From the IMG/VR virus record IMGVR_UViG_3300046616_000603, positions 1 to 64,000 of that record: 64,000 nucleotides of DNA; one strand, written 5' to 3'. The position numbers and the translations under genes were made by a program. The notes beneath the pieces are model-generated. The model searched no databases, was not told the DNA's origin, and saw only the letters and a program-made list of their open reading frames with translations. The stretch's first letter is position 1. Each line of letters begins with the position of its first letter. Below are positions 54,970 through 64,000 of the stretch, in pieces. Source of the stretch: a virus.

Positions 54970-57900
54970 TGCCTGATATCGCCAGCCTTGGTCTACAAAT
55001 CGACACCACTCAAGTGGTCGATGGCAAGAAGGCGCTCGACCAGTTCGCAGACTCGAGCGTCAAAGCGGACCAAGGCGCGCGCTCGCTCAACGGGCAGATG
55101 AACGACACGGCGAAGATCATGCGTGCGCAAGCGGCCGAGGCGCGCGCGACTGCAGCCGCAAACACCGCGCTGGGCACTTCGAGTGGCACAGCCAGCGTTG
55201 GTGCCCAGATCTTCATCGAGAAGTTGCAGGACCAGGTCGCGGTGCTGGGCATGAGTCGTTCGCAGCTCGCTGCATACCAAGCCGCGCAACTGGGTGTTTC
55301 GAAGGAGGCTGAGGCCTCCGTGGCAAAGCTGAAAGCGTACGAGGATGCCATCAAGGCCGCTGCCGACGCGAAGGCTGAGGCCGCAAAGCAGGCCAACATC
55401 CTGACGGACTCCATCAAGCTGCTCGTCGCCGGCTATGGCGCGCTCAAGTTGGGTGAGTATGTCAAGGATGCCGCGCTGCTGGCCGCCCGGTACGAGACGC
55501 TAGGCGTGGTCACCGAAGTGGTGGGCCGCAACGCCGGCTACACCAAGGCCCAGATGGACACTGCGACCGAGGCTATCGCAGCTCAGGGCATTACGATGCT
55601 GGAATCCCGCCAGTCGGCTATCAAGTTGGTGCAGGCGCACGTGGACCTAAAAAATGCGACAGGCCTGGCCAGGATCGCACAGGACGCCGCCGTCATCGGC
55701 AACATCAACTCCTCGGAAGCGTTTGATCGTCTGGTCAACGGTATTTCGCGTGGGAACGTGCTGATCTTACGAAATATCGGCATCAACGTGAACTTGCAGT
55801 CAGCCTACCAGCAAATGGCAGACTCAATCGGCAAAACCACCAAGGAACTCACCGAGAACGAGCGAGTGCAAGCGCGCACCAATGCGGTCTTCGAACATGG
55901 GACTGATATCGCCGGCACTTACACGGCAGCGATGGATACTGCTGGCAAGCAGCTGAAATCGATGCAGCGCTATACGGAAGACCTGAAGACTGTCATCGGA
56001 GAGACTTTCAACGAGACGCTGACCATCGCCGTGATGGCGTTGACCGACGGCCTGAAGGATGCCAACAAAGAAGTATCCGAACTGTCGAAGAATCAGCAGC
56101 TGCATGAGTGGGGGCGTTCGCTTGCCGACGTGTTTATCTGGGTCGCCAACAAGGTCGGAAATGCTACGACCCTTCTGCAACAGGCGTGGTCTTGGGCAGA
56201 TCACAAATCCGCTCGCGACGACATCAATGCAAAGTACGACGGGCAGGTCGAGGAAGCACTCAGCCAAGGCGGAATGTTTGACGTGTCGAAGCGGAATGAG
56301 GCGCAGCGACGCATTAACGCCGAGCGTGCTGCGGCGCTTGCCGAGGAGGAGGTGGCGTACGTCACGCATCAGGCCAAGCTATCGACACAGTATGATGCCT
56401 TCGCCAAAGCAGGTGCAGAGCGAGAAGCAACGATCGCCGCCAAGCACAAGGCAGAGACCGAAGCGCGCCTCAAGATCGACCAGGACTATTCGAAAGCCGC
56501 GTCCGACATTCTGTTGAAGTCCGCCGCTCAAGGTGCTGCTGCGCAAGAGGCGGCACGTCAGAAAGTGATCGCGTTGTATAGCGCCACGTATGTGGGCACG
56601 CCTACTTTTCGCGACACCGAGGGCCGGGAGCCGAAACCGAAGGTTGACAAGGTCGCCAGCACCGAGCTGGATGATCGCCTGGCGCGCATTCAGGATGAGG
56701 TGAACGCCGATAAGGAAATGTACGAGACCATGCAGCGCATGGAGGATATGTTCCATGCTGCTGGCAAGATGGGTGATGAGGAGTACTATCAACTCAAGCG
56801 CGATCACATCGACGCCGCACTCAAGGATCAGGTCTACGGCTACAACAAACAGATCGCCGAGCTGAAGGCCTACCAAAATGGCACGGAGGCCGAAGCGGCG
56901 AAGCACGCTAAGCAGATCAGCGATATCGAGGCGAAGCGCGCAGCTGCTGGTGTCAAGGCTCAAGACGAGCTCAGCCTGTTGGATGCGAAGGAATTCTTGC
57001 GCAAGGACGCCGTTGCCGCTGCTTCGGGCGCTGCGGCCAACAAGTACCTCGCCGGTCTCGATCAAGAAGCCAAGAAACTCGAGGATGCGAACGCCGCGCA
57101 TGAGACCTCTCGCGGCGCTGTCGAACGGGAGACTATCGCACGACTGGACTTGGCTATCGCCTACCAGAAGCAGTTCATCGCCGAGCAGGATCCCGCCAAG
57201 GCTACAGCCGAGGAGATCGCGCAGGGCCCGGCTGTTCTCAAGTACCTGGAAGACGTGCGCGCCGCGCGTGCGCGCATTGCCGCCGGCCTCGACGTACAGC
57301 AGTCCATCCAGTACAAGGACAAGGCGGCCGACCTGGCTATCAAGGACTGGCAGCGCGCCGGTCAGACAATTTCGGAGGGCTTGACCGACGCCTTCGGCAA
57401 GGCCGGCAAGGCGGCTGGCGATATGTTTAAGGCCTACGCCCAAGGCATGGAAGGCCAACTCCGCGCCCAGAAGGAACTGATTGCAGCCAAGAAGCTGGCT
57501 AACGATGACCCTCAGAAAATCAACGAGATCAACCGCGCCCAGGTCAGCGGTGCACAAGCCCAGATCAAGTCGTACGCCGACATGACTACTGCTGCGCAGG
57601 GCTTCTTTGCCGAAGGCTCGCGCGGCTACCAAGCGATGCACGCGGCGTCGGTCTTGCTGCACAGCGCCGAGGTCGCCCTCAGCCTTATCAAGGGCGTCAA
57701 TGCCGTGCTGACGCAGGGCGAAGGCGATCCATACTCGGCGTTCGCCCGCATGGCCGCGATGGCCGCGATCGTGACCGGCCTCGGGGTGGCGCTGAGCGGT
57801 GGTGGCGGGGGTGGTGGTGGGCAGTCGGCCGCCGACGTCCAGAAGGCGCAAGGCACTGGGACGGTCTTCGGCGACACCTCGGCCAAGTCGGATTCGATTC

Positions 57901-60137
57901 GCCGCTCGATCGAGCAGCTGACCACGAACTCCAACGATATGCTGCCGATTAATCAGGGCATGCTGAATGCGCTTCAGGCTATCGAGTCGGCTATGACTGG
58001 GTTGACGAATCTGATCGTTCGCACTCCAGGCCTGACCGACGGTTCGAACTTTGGCGTGCAAGAAGGCGTCACCGGCATTGGCAACGGTTTGACCAGCGCT
58101 GTGACGAAACTGACTTCGCTCGGAGTGGGGGGCTGGACTGAATCACTGTCGAACGGACTTGCCAAGTTATGGGGCAAGACGACGCAAACGGTGATTGACT
58201 CCGGCTTGCAGTACGGCGGGAGCGTTCGCGGCCTGCAGCAGGGCCAGGGCTTTGAGCAGTATGCGAGCATCGACACCACTAAGTCGAGCTTCTTCGGTCT
58301 GTCAAAAAAGACCAGCAACCGCGTCGAAGTTCAGGGCCTGAACGGCGAGCTGTCGAACCAGTTCGGTCTGATCTTTACCAACTTGGACAAAGCGTTGCAA
58401 TCTGCTGCCACCGCGATGGGCGGATCGGCTGCCGACGTCACCAAGGTGCTGGACAGCCTGACGCTGGAAAGCACGAAGGTGTCGCTCAAGGGACTGACCG
58501 GCACTGCGCTGACCGACGCCTTGAACTCCGTCATCTCGAAGTCGATGGACGAGATCGCGCAGGCGGCATTCCCTCAGTTGGACCAGTTCCGTCAGGTTGG
58601 CGAAGGGTACGCTGAGACTGTGATGCGCATCGCCAGCGACTACTCGAAGCTCGATGCGATCTTGACCGCCTCTGGCACGACCTTCGGCTCCACCGGCATG
58701 GCAAGCATCGCCGCGCGGGAACGATTGATCGAACTCGCGGGCGGCATCGACCAACTGGCCAGCCAGGCCAATGCCTTCAACACGAATTTCCTCACGAAGG
58801 CGGAGCAACTGGCGCCGGTGCAGAAGTACGTCACCGACCAGCTGGCCGCGATGGGTCTGCAAAGCCTCGACACCCGTGACAAGTTCAAGGAGTACGTGCT
58901 GGGCCTGGCCAACTCTGGCGCACTCGCAACCGAGGCCGGCGCGCAGCAATACACCGCGCTGCTCGCGCTTGCCGAGGCATTCGCGAAGACGCATGCTGCG
59001 ACCGAGGACTTGACCAAGTCGGAGCAGGAGATTGCCGACGAGCGCAAGGACTTGCAGCAGCAGTACGATGAGTTGACGCTCAATTCGGTCGACCTGTACA
59101 ACAAGCAACGTCTGGCCATCGATGCGTCCAATCGCGCCATCGCCGACCAGGTGCAAGCGCTGACGAGGTTCAACAGCGCCCAAGATGCTGCCCAAGGCGC
59201 GTATGAGAAGGAGCGCTCCTCGTTGCAATCGATCATCGATAAGCGGCTGCAAGAAGCGGACGCGACGCAGAAAGTGATTGATGGCCTGAAGCTGGGCGAT
59301 CTGTCCACGCTGTCGCCGGAGCAGAAGTACCTCGAGGCGCAGCGCCAGTTTGACGCCGCAAGCACCGCCGAAGCGAAGAATGCCGCAGCACAAACCCTTC
59401 TGACTGCATCGCGAACCTACAACGGCTCGACCGACGCGTACTCGAAAGACTACGCCAAGGTGCAGGGTATCCTGGCCACGCAGCTGGCCTCGCAGAAGTC
59501 CGCTGCCACCATCGCGCAGCAGCAGCTCGCGGCGCTGGACAAGCTGGCGGGTGATGTTCTCGGTCTGGATACCAGTGCCGACGACATGGCGAAGGCTGTG
59601 CGTGATTTCCAGAAAACCGTGCTGGAACTTGGTGCTGCGATGATTGCACTAGCTAGCGCGAACGCGGTTGCTGGCAAGCCGGATACCGGGAACCTCGGCA
59701 CCAAAGGAACCAAGGCAATCGACGATGCGCTCAGTGGTATTTACAAGGCGGAGTTCGGCCGTGATGCGGATGCCGCCGGCCTGGCATTCTGGGAGCAGCA
59801 GGTGAAAAATGGCGCCACCTACGACCAGGTGGTGACGGCTTTCCGGGCTTCCGATGAGTACAAGGCTATCCACGGCTCGCACGCGAACGGTTTGGAGTAC
59901 GTGCCCTTCGACGGCTACCGGGCGGAGTTGCACCGTGGTGAGCGAGTCCAGACGGCGTCTCAAGTCGTCCAGGGGGACAAGAACGGCGCCGAAACCGTAG
60001 CGTTGCTGCGCGAGGTGATCACGGAATTGCGAGCCGACAAGACCCAGCGTGGCGCTGTGGGCGTTGAGACTTTGAAGAAGCTCGATTTGCTGGCTGCGGA
60101 AAACGCGAAGCTGAAGCGCGAACTGCAAAGGGCGTAA
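54969..60137 (+). CDS. Tape measure protein
   Basis: 1722-aa tail length ruler and channel protein (about 170-180 nm if the usual residue-to-length ratio holds). N-terminal 'IASLGLQIDTTQVVDGKKAL', helical repeats, and a hydrophobic stretch near 920-980 ('HSAEVALSLIKGVNAVL', 'MAAMAAIVTGLGVALSGGGG'). The C-terminus has a DUF4214-like part ('EFGRDADAAGLAFWEQQVKN') and a conserved tail 'HANGLEYVPFDGYRAELHRG'. ATG 54969 overlaps the T-frame stop; a GTG lies at 54966. Confidence 0.9.
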   Translation: MPDIASLGLQIDTTQVVDGKKALDQFADSSVKADQGARSLNGQMNDTAKIMRAQAAEARATAAANTALGTSSGTASVGAQIFIEKLQDQVAVLGMSRSQLAAYQAAQLGVSKEAEASVAKLKAYEDAIKAAADAKAEAAKQANILTDSIKLLVAGYGALKLGEYVKDAALLAARYETLGVVTEVVGRNAGYTKAQMDTATEAIAAQGITMLESRQSAIKLVQAHVDLKNATGLARIAQDAAVIGNINSSEAFDRLVNGISRGNVLILRNIGINVNLQSAYQQMADSIGKTTKELTENERVQARTNAVFEHGTDIAGTYTAAMDTAGKQLKSMQRYTEDLKTVIGETFNETLTIAVMALTDGLKDANKEVSELSKNQQLHEWGRSLADVFIWVANKVGNATTLLQQAWSWADHKSARDDINAKYDGQVEEALSQGGMFDVSKRNEAQRRINAERAAALAEEEVAYVTHQAKLSTQYDAFAKAGAEREATIAAKHKAETEARLKIDQDYSKAASDILLKSAAQGAAAQEAARQKVIALYSATYVGTPTFRDTEGREPKPKVDKVASTELDDRLARIQDEVNADKEMYETMQRMEDMFHAAGKMGDEEYYQLKRDHIDAALKDQVYGYNKQIAELKAYQNGTEAEAAKHAKQISDIEAKRAAAGVKAQDELSLLDAKEFLRKDAVAAASGAAANKYLAGLDQEAKKLEDANAAHETSRGAVERETIARLDLAIAYQKQFIAEQDPAKATAEEIAQGPAVLKYLEDVRAARARIAAGLDVQQSIQYKDKAADLAIKDWQRAGQTISEGLTDAFGKAGKAAGDMFKAYAQGMEGQLRAQKELIAAKKLANDDPQKINEINRAQVSGAQAQIKSYADMTTAAQGFFAEGSRGYQAMHAASVLLHSAEVALSLIKGVNAVLTQGEGDPYSAFARMAAMAAIVTGLGVALSGGGGGGGGQSAADVQKAQGTGTVFGDTSAKSDSIRRSIEQLTTNSNDMLPINQGMLNALQAIESAMTGLTNLIVRTPGLTDGSNFGVQEGVTGIGNGLTSAVTKLTSLGVGGWTESLSNGLAKLWGKTTQTVIDSGLQYGGSVRGLQQGQGFEQYASIDTTKSSFFGLSKKTSNRVEVQGLNGELSNQFGLIFTNLDKALQSAATAMGGSAADVTKVLDSLTLESTKVSLKGLTGTALTDALNSVISKSMDEIAQAAFPQLDQFRQVGEGYAETVMRIASDYSKLDAILTASGTTFGSTGMASIAARERLIELAGGIDQLASQANAFNTNFLTKAEQLAPVQKYVTDQLAAMGLQSLDTRDKFKEYVLGLANSGALATEAGAQQYTALLALAEAFAKTHAATEDLTKSEQEIADERKDLQQQYDELTLNSVDLYNKQRLAIDASNRAIADQVQALTRFNSAQDAAQGAYEKERSSLQSIIDKRLQEADATQKVIDGLKLGDLSTLSPEQKYLEAQRQFDAASTAEAKNAAAQTLLTASRTYNGSTDAYSKDYAKVQGILATQLASQKSAATIAQQQLAALDKLAGDVLGLDTSADDMAKAVRDFQKTVLELGAAMIALASANAVAGKPDTGNLGTKGTKAIDDALSGIYKAEFGRDADAAGLAFWEQQVKNGATYDQVVTAFRASDEYKAIHGSHANGLEYVPFDGYRAELHRGERVQTASQVVQGDKNGAETVALLREVITELRADKTQRGAVGVETLKKLDLLAAENAKLKRELQRA

Positions 60138-60140
60138 GCG

Positions 60141-61673
60141 ATGATCCTGATCGAAATCACGGCCGCCGTCGATGCTGCCGGTACGCTTGCGACCCTCTAC
60201 CTATCCGATAGCCACTTCATCACCTCGCCGGCCGACACGCCGGCCAACGTGTCGTTCCTCCAGTACTTGAAGGATCCGGGAAGTATTGGCGTGCACGCCT
60301 ATTCGGATGGCAAGACAACTGGCGGCTCGACGAAGCTGGAGACAGGCGAGATCGTCGTCATCAACAACGGCCGCCGCTTTGATGAGTGGCTCGATTACGG
60401 CTTCGACGGCCGCGCCGTGACCATTCGGTCCGGCGCCGGCGGCCGGTACCCGGAGGACTTCCAGGTGCTGTTCACCGGCACGCTGGAAGGGCAGCCCGAG
60501 GCGAGCTGGGGACAGATCGTCTTTCGACTGCGGGACAAGCAATACCTCTTCTCCCAGCCGGCGCTGACGACGCGTTACACCGGTGGCAACGTGCTTCCAC
60601 AGGGATTCGAAGGCACGGCGGCGGACATTATGGGCAAGGTGAAACCGCGCGTTCACGGCACGGTCTTTAACGTGCCAGCAGTGCTGGTCAACACGTCCAA
60701 GCTGACCTATCAGGTCAACGATAGCGCGGTGTCATCCATCGGAATGGTGTATGACAGCGGCGCGCCACTTTCGGCCGGAACAACCGATTACCCGACGAAG
60801 GAACTGTTGCAGGCATCGACACCAGTAGCCGGCGGCTACAACACCTGCTTAGCCGAGGGATTCTTCCAATTGGCGGCGACGCCGGCCGGGCTGGTGACTG
60901 CGGACGTGGTGCAAGGGGCGAGCGCAGCCGATCGTACGGTTGCGCAGGTTCTTCGCCGGCTGGCCGGGGTGTCGTTGGTCGCCAGCGAGATCTCTGCGCC
61001 GGATGTCGCTGCTCTCGATGCTACCAGTAGCGCTCCTGTCGGTATTTGGCTAGCTGACGAGAGCACTACCATTCAGTCGGCGATGGACATGGTCGCTGCG
61101 AGCATCGGCGCTTGGTTCGGATTTGACGAGCTGGGCGTTCTGCGCATGGGTGTGTTGGCTGAGCCCACCGGCGAGCCGGTGCTTGATCTTCGGGACTTCC
61201 ATGCATTGGAAGCGATCGAGCGTAGACCTGCGCGCGACAACAGCGTTCCGGTTTGGCGCATCACTATGAAGTACGCCCGCATCTGGTCGGTGCAAACCTC
61301 TGGGTTGCTTGGATCGGTCGGCGCCGACCGGCGTGCATACCTGGCGCTGGCCTCGCGCACTGTCGTGTCGCCAGATAGCGACGTCAAAAAAAAGCACCTG
61401 CTGGCGACGGATATGGTGGTCGAGGGACTACTCGTCAGCGCCATTGATGCGCAGGCGGAAGCTGATCGTCAATTGCAACTTCAGAAAAAGACTCGCGGGA
61501 TTTTCGACGTCCCGCTTTCGGTCAGTGCGCTGGCCGACAAGTCGGTGTCGTTGATGAGCGTGGTGCGCCTGACGCTGCCGCGCTTCGACCTCGACTCGGG
61601 CAAGTTGTTTCGCGTAATCGGCCGCCGCCTGGAACTGGCAACGAACCAAATTATTCTCACTGTATGGGGTTGA
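60141..61673 (+). CDS. Tail tip/distal tail-type protein
   Basis: 510 aa. 'ILIEITAAVDAAGTLATLYL', 'GEIVVINNGRRFDEWLDYGF', 'YLFSQPALTTRYTGG' and 'WGQIVFRLRDKQYLF' are beta-rich segments seen in proteins that follow the tape measure gene and form the tail tip ring. Starts 3 nt after it. Exact role not assignable. Confidence 0.75.
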   Translation: MILIEITAAVDAAGTLATLYLSDSHFITSPADTPANVSFLQYLKDPGSIGVHAYSDGKTTGGSTKLETGEIVVINNGRRFDEWLDYGFDGRAVTIRSGAGGRYPEDFQVLFTGTLEGQPEASWGQIVFRLRDKQYLFSQPALTTRYTGGNVLPQGFEGTAADIMGKVKPRVHGTVFNVPAVLVNTSKLTYQVNDSAVSSIGMVYDSGAPLSAGTTDYPTKELLQASTPVAGGYNTCLAEGFFQLAATPAGLVTADVVQGASAADRTVAQVLRRLAGVSLVASEISAPDVAALDATSSAPVGIWLADESTTIQSAMDMVAASIGAWFGFDELGVLRMGVLAEPTGEPVLDLRDFHALEAIERRPARDNSVPVWRITMKYARIWSVQTSGLLGSVGADRRAYLALASRTVVSPDSDVKKKHLLATDMVVEGLLVSAIDAQAEADRQLQLQKKTRGIFDVPLSVSALADKSVSLMSVVRLTLPRFDLDSGKLFRVIGRRLELATNQIILTVWG

Positions 61674-61676
61674 TCG

Positions 61677-62537
61677 ATGGCTAATTGTATGATCGGGTTC
61701 CCCAATCGCGTCGATGCCGGCATTCTCGCCGGAGGCAGTTGGGCGCCGAAGCTGCCGTTGAAGAATTTGCAGACACGCCTACTGGGCGAGGTGGCACGGT
61801 CTACCGATGTCGCGCTGGCCAGCACTCAATTCAACCTCGACCTGGGCAGAAGCCGAAAGGTCCGCATACTCAGCTGGCGGTATCACAACTTTTCTATCAA
61901 CGCGAAGTTCCGCGCTCGAGCGTACAGCGATGCTGCGCATACACTGCTCATCGATGACTCAGGCTGGCTGCCAGTATGGAAAGTGATCTTTGGCCTGAAC
62001 AAGTTGGAATGGAAGCATGAGAGCTGGTGGGGGCGGAAGTACACCAGCGAACAGCGCAAGCTCTACGTGCCTGAGCTGATTCACATCCTGCCGGTTGGGA
62101 AATACGCACGGTACTGGCTCATTGAATTCGATGACGGCGCCAATCCAGCCGGCTTCGTCCAGATCGGTCGCATGTTTATCGGCGACGCATGGCAGCCCAC
62201 CATCAACATGAGCTACGATGGTTCTTCGCTTGCATGGGAGTCTACGACCGGAGTGGAGACTGCGATCAGTGGCGCCGAGTTCTTTGATCGAAAGTTCCCC
62301 GCCCGTGTTCAACGGGTTGCACTCAACATGCTCGACGAGGATGAGGTCTTCTCCAGCGCCTTCGAGATCCAAGGGCAGGGCGGCATTGATCAGGAAATTC
62401 TCTGGATTCATGACCCGGATGACACAACGCAGGCGATCAAACGCCAGTTCACAGCGCGCATGCGCACGCTCTCACCTGTCGAATACCCCACCTTCTCCCG
62501 CAACAACGTCGGCTTCGAGCTGAAGGAACTCCTCTAA
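61677..62537 (+). CDS. Conserved tail protein (286 aa)
   Basis: 'MANCMIGFPNRVDAGILAGG', 'SWAPKLPLKNLQTRLLGEVA' and 'WWGRKYTSEQRKLYVPELIH' are familiar from phage tail proteins that follow the distal tail gene; I cannot name the family. Beta-rich, soluble. Its TAA overlaps the next ATG (TAATG). Confidence 0.7.
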   Translation: MANCMIGFPNRVDAGILAGGSWAPKLPLKNLQTRLLGEVARSTDVALASTQFNLDLGRSRKVRILSWRYHNFSINAKFRARAYSDAAHTLLIDDSGWLPVWKVIFGLNKLEWKHESWWGRKYTSEQRKLYVPELIHILPVGKYARYWLIEFDDGANPAGFVQIGRMFIGDAWQPTINMSYDGSSLAWESTTGVETAISGAEFFDRKFPARVQRVALNMLDEDEVFSSAFEIQGQGGIDQEILWIHDPDDTTQAIKRQFTARMRTLSPVEYPTFSRNNVGFELKELL

Positions 62538-64000
62538 TGACCCAAGTAACCGCAAACGGCAATACCTATTCCGACGACGGCTCGACGCCCAAGGATATGA
62601 ATGATGGGGGCTATGAACAGTGGTTCTTCCCCATGCTGCAGGACTCGCTGACCGAGGTTCTCGCGCGCCTGACTGCGGCGGCTGGCTCTGAGACTGCGGC
62701 GGCGCTCAGCGCGGCAGCGGCTATCGCGGCACCGAACACGAGCGCGACATCTACAAGCTCGGTTATCAATTCCGCCGGCACCAAGACTTTTATTATTCAA
62801 ACCGGCAAGTCGATCGTGCCAGGGATGTGGGTGACGATCGCGCGGACGACCACGCCCAGCACCACCTGGATGAATGGCGCCGTCACATCCTACAACTCAG
62901 CAACTGGTGTCCTGGTCGTTGCTGTAACTCGTGTGGGCGGTAGTGGGACCTACAACAATTGGACCATTACGCTCTCAGCGCCCGGGACTCGCGATACTGG
63001 CAACTCACTACAGTCGACCAGCTCGAATTACATCAACACGCCTGTCGCGCAGCGCTATCAAAGCATGGCAGCAGCTGGGGCTGGTGCAGTTTATTCTGTA
63101 GACGAGAACGTGACGAGCATCCCCGGTCCGGATGCGCTCGTGCTGCACAACGGCACCGGTGGCTACGGGCATGATGTGCGAGTTGACAGCGCTGTGAGCG
63201 GCGGTTCGTTTGGATACATGGGGCCGCGCAAAGAAATCCGGTTGCATGCTGTTAATGGCATTCTCGAAAGCGCTGGCGGACGGCCGTACGGTACCGACGT
63301 GATGGCGAAGGTTGCATTCAGCTCTGTCGTTGCAGGCACCAGCGGAATCTATATCAAATCGTTCAAGCTCGATAGCGGCAACACGCTACTGCTTGTGCAC
63401 GGTGCATCGCTGCATGCAGTGGTGGTCGATTCCAGCGGTAACTTCGGCACGTCTACGCTGATCCGTGCGACGATGAGTGCCGCCGGTGAGGATGCGACCG
63501 TAGCGGTGGCAGCGTTGCACAATGGTGCTGATGACGTGCTAATCGCATCCTGCCCGGCAGGCACTACCGCGCTGCAGTCGATGGTACTGCAAATTTCCGG
63601 GACCGGGCTAACGCCGAATTCGCCGACGCCGACGACACTCGGCTCTGCGGCGGCGCGGATTGTAGACCTGCTCCCTGTCGGCGTGTTGGGCACTGGCTTC
63701 GTGCTCGCCACAATGATTTCGACCACCTCGCTCGCTGTATTTGGCATGCTCATCACGGGTGGCACTTCCGTGTCGGTCTCGTCGTCGCCGAACACGACAA
63801 CGACGACGGGATCGTGGGGGGCACTGCTGCCGGTGCCGGGAACCGACAATGTCATCGCGCTGGCTACGACCAGTAGTACCGTGCTGACGGCCAAGCCGCT
63901 GACTCTCACTCCGAGCAACACCACGCTCACACCTGGTACCTCAGCTACGACCGCGATCACCAGCAATGCTGGCCTCGCAGTGCGATACGACAGCACCAAC
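62537..64000 (+). CDS. Tail fibre/tip protein, runs off the window
   Basis: 488 codons are open up to the edge with no stop. Starts MTQVTANGNTYSDDGSTPKD, then 'YEQWFFPMLQDSLTEVLARL', an Ala-rich stretch, and a Thr/Ser/Gly-rich beta region with 'NGTGGYGHDVRVDSAVSGGS' and repeated hydrophobic strands. This composition is that of siphovirus receptor-binding or fibre proteins. Its C-terminus and the host-recognition end are beyond 64000. Confidence 0.75.
   Translation, partial: MTQVTANGNTYSDDGSTPKDMNDGGYEQWFFPMLQDSLTEVLARLTAAAGSETAAALSAAAAIAAPNTSATSTSSVINSAGTKTFIIQTGKSIVPGMWVTIARTTTPSTTWMNGAVTSYNSATGVLVVAVTRVGGSGTYNNWTITLSAPGTRDTGNSLQSTSSNYINTPVAQRYQSMAAAGAGAVYSVDENVTSIPGPDALVLHNGTGGYGHDVRVDSAVSGGSFGYMGPRKEIRLHAVNGILESAGGRPYGTDVMAKVAFSSVVAGTSGIYIKSFKLDSGNTLLLVHGASLHAVVVDSSGNFGTSTLIRATMSAAGEDATVAVAALHNGADDVLIASCPAGTTALQSMVLQISGTGLTPNSPTPTTLGSAAARIVDLLPVGVLGTGFVLATMISTTSLAVFGMLITGGTSVSVSSSPNTTTTTGSWGALLPVPGTDNVIALATTSSTVLTAKPLTLTPSNTTLTPGTSATTAITSNAGLAVRYDSTN

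Noticed and set aside
56379-58061. 560-codon minus frame inside the tape measure gene
   Set aside because: Antisense to a continuous tape measure frame; no start signals.
1-64000. CRISPR array or insertion sequence
   Set aside because: No regularly spaced direct repeats and no transposase were seen by eye; the only clear mobile-type gene besides the integrase is the serine recombinase.

Overview
The window is almost entirely one lambda-like temperate phage genome or prophage: integrase, recombination genes, a CI/Cro-type switch, replication genes, packaging and head genes, and a long-tail (siphovirus) module. No unambiguous host gene is visible. High GC, the YdaS/S24 switch, DUF1376 plus DnaC-like replication genes, a DUF2280 plus large terminase pair and a P22/BPP-1-type coat protein suggest a phage of a high-GC betaproteobacterium (Burkholderiales, perhaps Oxalobacteraceae). 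The host is an inference. Lysis genes are not seen and probably lie past the right edge.

Layout. 1-978 is the integrase, reading right. 967-16192 is a leftward early operon of mostly ATGA-coupled genes, driven by a leftward promoter at 16217-16245 that is covered by three operators. It holds RecT, a YqaJ-type exonuclease, NinB, an RdgC-FtsK-gamma fusion, endonuclease VII, ASCH, Lar-like and KTSC-domain proteins, and many small genes. 16.3-19.6 kb is accessory: a frameshifted ORF6N gene and small secreted or membrane proteins, mostly co-directional with the repressor. 19780-20526 is the LexA/CI-type repressor; 20535-20598 holds three matching operators and two divergent promoters; 20607 onward is the rightward early operon (YdaS/Cro, antirepressor, cytosine methyltransferase, PAPS-reductase-like protein, nucleases, helicase-methyltransferase, DUF1376 protein, DnaC-like loader, zinc-finger protein). 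35.2-37.1 kb looks like a small serine-recombinase element. 37.3-39.3 kb carries a reversed secreted-protein gene, a possible two-codon minigene and tRNA-Thr(UGU). 39.4-64 kb is the rightward structural operon: metallopeptidase, terminase, portal, head morphogenesis, scaffold, coat, beta-helix protein, connectors, tail tube, frameshifted tail chaperones, tape measure and tail tip/fibre.

Regulation. Six 15-bp operators of the form AATAGC-NNN-GCTATT lie in two arrays of three with identical 25/24-bp centre spacing. cI and cro both have their -10 box exactly 6 nt before the ATG, so both should be leaderless. Two reversed membrane-protein genes in the left operon and a 56-aa gene at 35309 share this geometry. 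All four genes tucked backwards into the early operons use an extended -10 whose TG begins opposite the first base of the neighbouring gene's ATG.

The most notable points are the uniform promoter architecture of the reversed genes, the RdgC-FtsK-gamma fusion, the coat protein with a signal-peptide-like N-terminus, the serine-recombinase element flanked by a duplicated gene end, the T TTTTTG tail-chaperone frameshift, and the repeated terminator motif inside the late operon.
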